Shown one piece after another: positions 5,975 through 7,098 of a stretch of DNA of 7,098 nt. How positions within the stretch are numbered: the first letter of the stretch is position 1; every line of letters begins with the position of its first letter. The position numbers and the translations under genes are program-made. The stretch comes from JBKQWK01 sp052139595 (lineage in GTDB: Bacteria; Actinomycetota; Thermoleophilia; UBA2241): positions 1 through 7,098 of the forward strand of contig JBKQWK010000221.1 of NCBI GenBank assembly GCA_052139595.1, written 5' to 3'. The notes under the pieces are model-generated. The model made no database searches. It was not told where the DNA came from and saw nothing but the letters and a program-made list of their open reading frames with translations.

Positions 5975-5977
5975 CTC

Positions 5978-7098
5978 ATGGCAGAAGAGCTTGCATTTGC
6001 CCGCAAGGCCAGCGGGCTGGTTCGCGGATTGTCGTTCTGGGACGCCATGGCGATCGGCCTTGCTTTCATCACGCCGATCTATGCGATCTGGTACATCATC
6101 GAAGTAGGCCTCAGCCTGTACCCGGCTGCCAACCTGCTCCTCTCGGTTGTCATCTCGGTGGTGACGATCGGTTGGGCCGGTCCGATCGTCTGGGGCGTTC
6201 TCGGCGGCACCATGCCGCGCAGTGGTGGCGAGTACATTTACAACTCGCGCATTATCAATCCGGCCATTGCCCTGGGGGCGAGCTTCGCGGCAATCCTGGC
6301 GCAGTTCTACTGGAACCTTTTCAACGCCAGCCTGATCGCCAATCCGTCTCTGGCTATCATCGGCCAGTACATGGGCTGGAAAGGCCTCTCCACCTTTGCC
6401 ACCGGCAAAGCGGGCGGCGCCGTTGTCTCTATTGTCGGCATTGGCGTCGCCTTTCTGATTGTTGCCTTCGGGACACATGTGTGGCACCGGATGTCACGGG
6501 TGATCATCGCCATCATCCTCGGCGGTGTCGCCATTCTCGACATTGCGCTCACGTTTTCATCCAAGTCCAGCTTCATTCATAACTGGAATGCCCAAGCTGC
6601 CAAATACCACTCGTTGACCTACCACAACTTCATTGCGGCGGCAGGGCATGCCGCCGGCTCGCCGATGCCAACGACCTGGAACTGGGCCGACACCTTTGGT
6701 GCGACCGCCGGCGTCTTCATGATTTTCATCTGGAGCTTCGGCATCGCCTACGTTGGTGGTGAGGTCAAGCGCCCCGACAAGACGCTGATCAGGGCCAATG
6801 TGGCCGCCGTCGGCATCCCCGTGCTGCTGCTCGTCTGGGCGTTGTTTGCCCTCAACCATATCGTTGACTTCAACTTCCTGCGCGCCGCCGCCTATCAGGA
6901 TTTCTCGGCGGCGACGAAGGGTTACACCGTACCGTATTCGACGAGCTTCATGTCGCTCGCCTACCTTGCTTCGGGCGCGAATCCGTTCATTGCCATTGTG
7001 GCCGGCATCACGTTCCTCGTGAATGCGACCTGGCTCGTGGCGATTGCGCTGATCATGTGCCAGCGTGCCATGTTCGCCTGGGGCATGGATCGCATGGG
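5978..7098 (+). CDS. APC-superfamily amino acid/amine permease (5' part, C-terminus beyond right edge)
   Basis: I read 373 codons from ATG 5978 to the window end with no stop. Hydrophobic segments are near residues 22-42, 50-74, 95-118, 148-165, 174-193, 240-259, 273-292 and 335-360, so about eight of the usual twelve or more helices are present. Family signs are MPRSGGEYIYNSR at 79-91 after the second helix, GEVKRPDKTLIRA at 261-273 after the sixth, and CQRAMFAWGMDRM at the edge, resembling the start of the RxxFAxxRDG-type loop. A long polar segment at 194-235, with several His, Trp and Tyr, would face outside. APC proteins move amino acids or amines across the membrane by proton or sodium coupling or by exchange. 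The first helix carries FITPIYAIWY instead of the glycine-rich GSGIF-type motif, so substrate prediction by similarity is weak. Confidence 0.9.
   Translation, partial: MAEELAFARKASGLVRGLSFWDAMAIGLAFITPIYAIWYIIEVGLSLYPAANLLLSVVISVVTIGWAGPIVWGVLGGTMPRSGGEYIYNSRIINPAIALGASFAAILAQFYWNLFNASLIANPSLAIIGQYMGWKGLSTFATGKAGGAVVSIVGIGVAFLIVAFGTHVWHRMSRVIIAIILGGVAILDIALTFSSKSSFIHNWNAQAAKYHSLTYHNFIAAAGHAAGSPMPTTWNWADTFGATAGVFMIFIWSFGIAYVGGEVKRPDKTLIRANVAAVGIPVLLLVWALFALNHIVDFNFLRAAAYQDFSAATKGYTVPYSTSFMSLAYLASGANPFIAIVAGITFLVNATWLVAIALIMCQRAMFAWGMDRM

Larger units (their letters stand above)
5480..5977. other. 498-bp divergent intergenic region without a convincing gene, rich in inverted repeats
   Basis: The region separates the divergent protease and permease genes. 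It holds three hairpin candidates, at 5682-5714, 5794-5823 and 5843-5878, and a weaker GC-rich pair, GGCCGGC (5621-5627) with GCCGGCC (5649-5655). I found no promoter with both boxes well matched. An AT-richer patch at about 5560-5590 is a reasonable place for the leftward promoter. TTGACG on the minus strand (5776-5781) lacks a matching -10. Reading frames here have odd composition or run deep into the permease in the wrong frame. No known riboswitch class matched convincingly. Confidence 0.6.

Noticed and set aside
5838..6107. 89-residue plus-strand frame before the permease
   Set aside because: It overlaps about 130 bases of the permease in another frame and shows no domain; the permease ATG 5978 has the strong ribosome site.

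Overview
The window is GC-rich, protein-dense bacterial chromosome. The codon use, the strong purine-rich ribosome binding sites and a membrane-anchored HtrA-type protease (cytoplasmic Pro-rich tail, Arg cluster, one membrane helix, Gly/Ser/Ala-rich linker, protease, PDZ) suggest a high-GC monoderm. Actinomycetota is the likeliest guess and Chloroflexota is possible. This placement is inference, because the window holds no rRNA or other marker gene.

Layout from left to right: (1) Positions 1-1325, minus strand: the N-terminal 441 codons of a composite flavin/iron-sulfur oxidoreductase. An HdrA-like half is joined to a GltD-like half, and the gene runs off the left edge. (2) Positions 1326-1573: a divergent promoter region with a perfect 14-bp GC-rich palindrome between plausible -35 and -10 boxes of the oxidoreductase gene. 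(3) Positions 1574-3837, plus strand: a probable operon of a HAD hydrolase, a tiny upstream reading frame whose stop overlaps the next start (ATGA), and a group II PLP-dependent amino acid decarboxylase. It ends in a strong hairpin terminator at 3903-3946. (4) Positions 3838-4075: a convergent intergenic region with the terminator and a second, long nested inverted repeat. (5) Positions 4076-5479, minus strand: the HtrA-like protease. (6) Positions 5480-5977: 498 bp without a convincing gene but rich in inverted repeats, between the divergent protease and permease genes. (7) Positions 5978-7098, plus strand: the first 373 codons of an APC-superfamily amino acid permease, running off the right edge.

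An amino acid decarboxylase and an amino acid/amine-type permease in one neighbourhood would fit amino acid breakdown or amine production. The protease gene separates them, so a shared pathway is only a suggestion. The oxidoreductase is probably a cytosolic electron-transfer subunit whose partners lie outside the window. I found no CRISPR array, tRNA, rRNA, insertion sequence or phage gene. The most interesting items are the composite HdrA/GltD protein with a changed second dinucleotide-binding loop, the palindromic operator in its promoter, the translationally coupled mini-ORF before the decarboxylase, and the structured leader before the permease.
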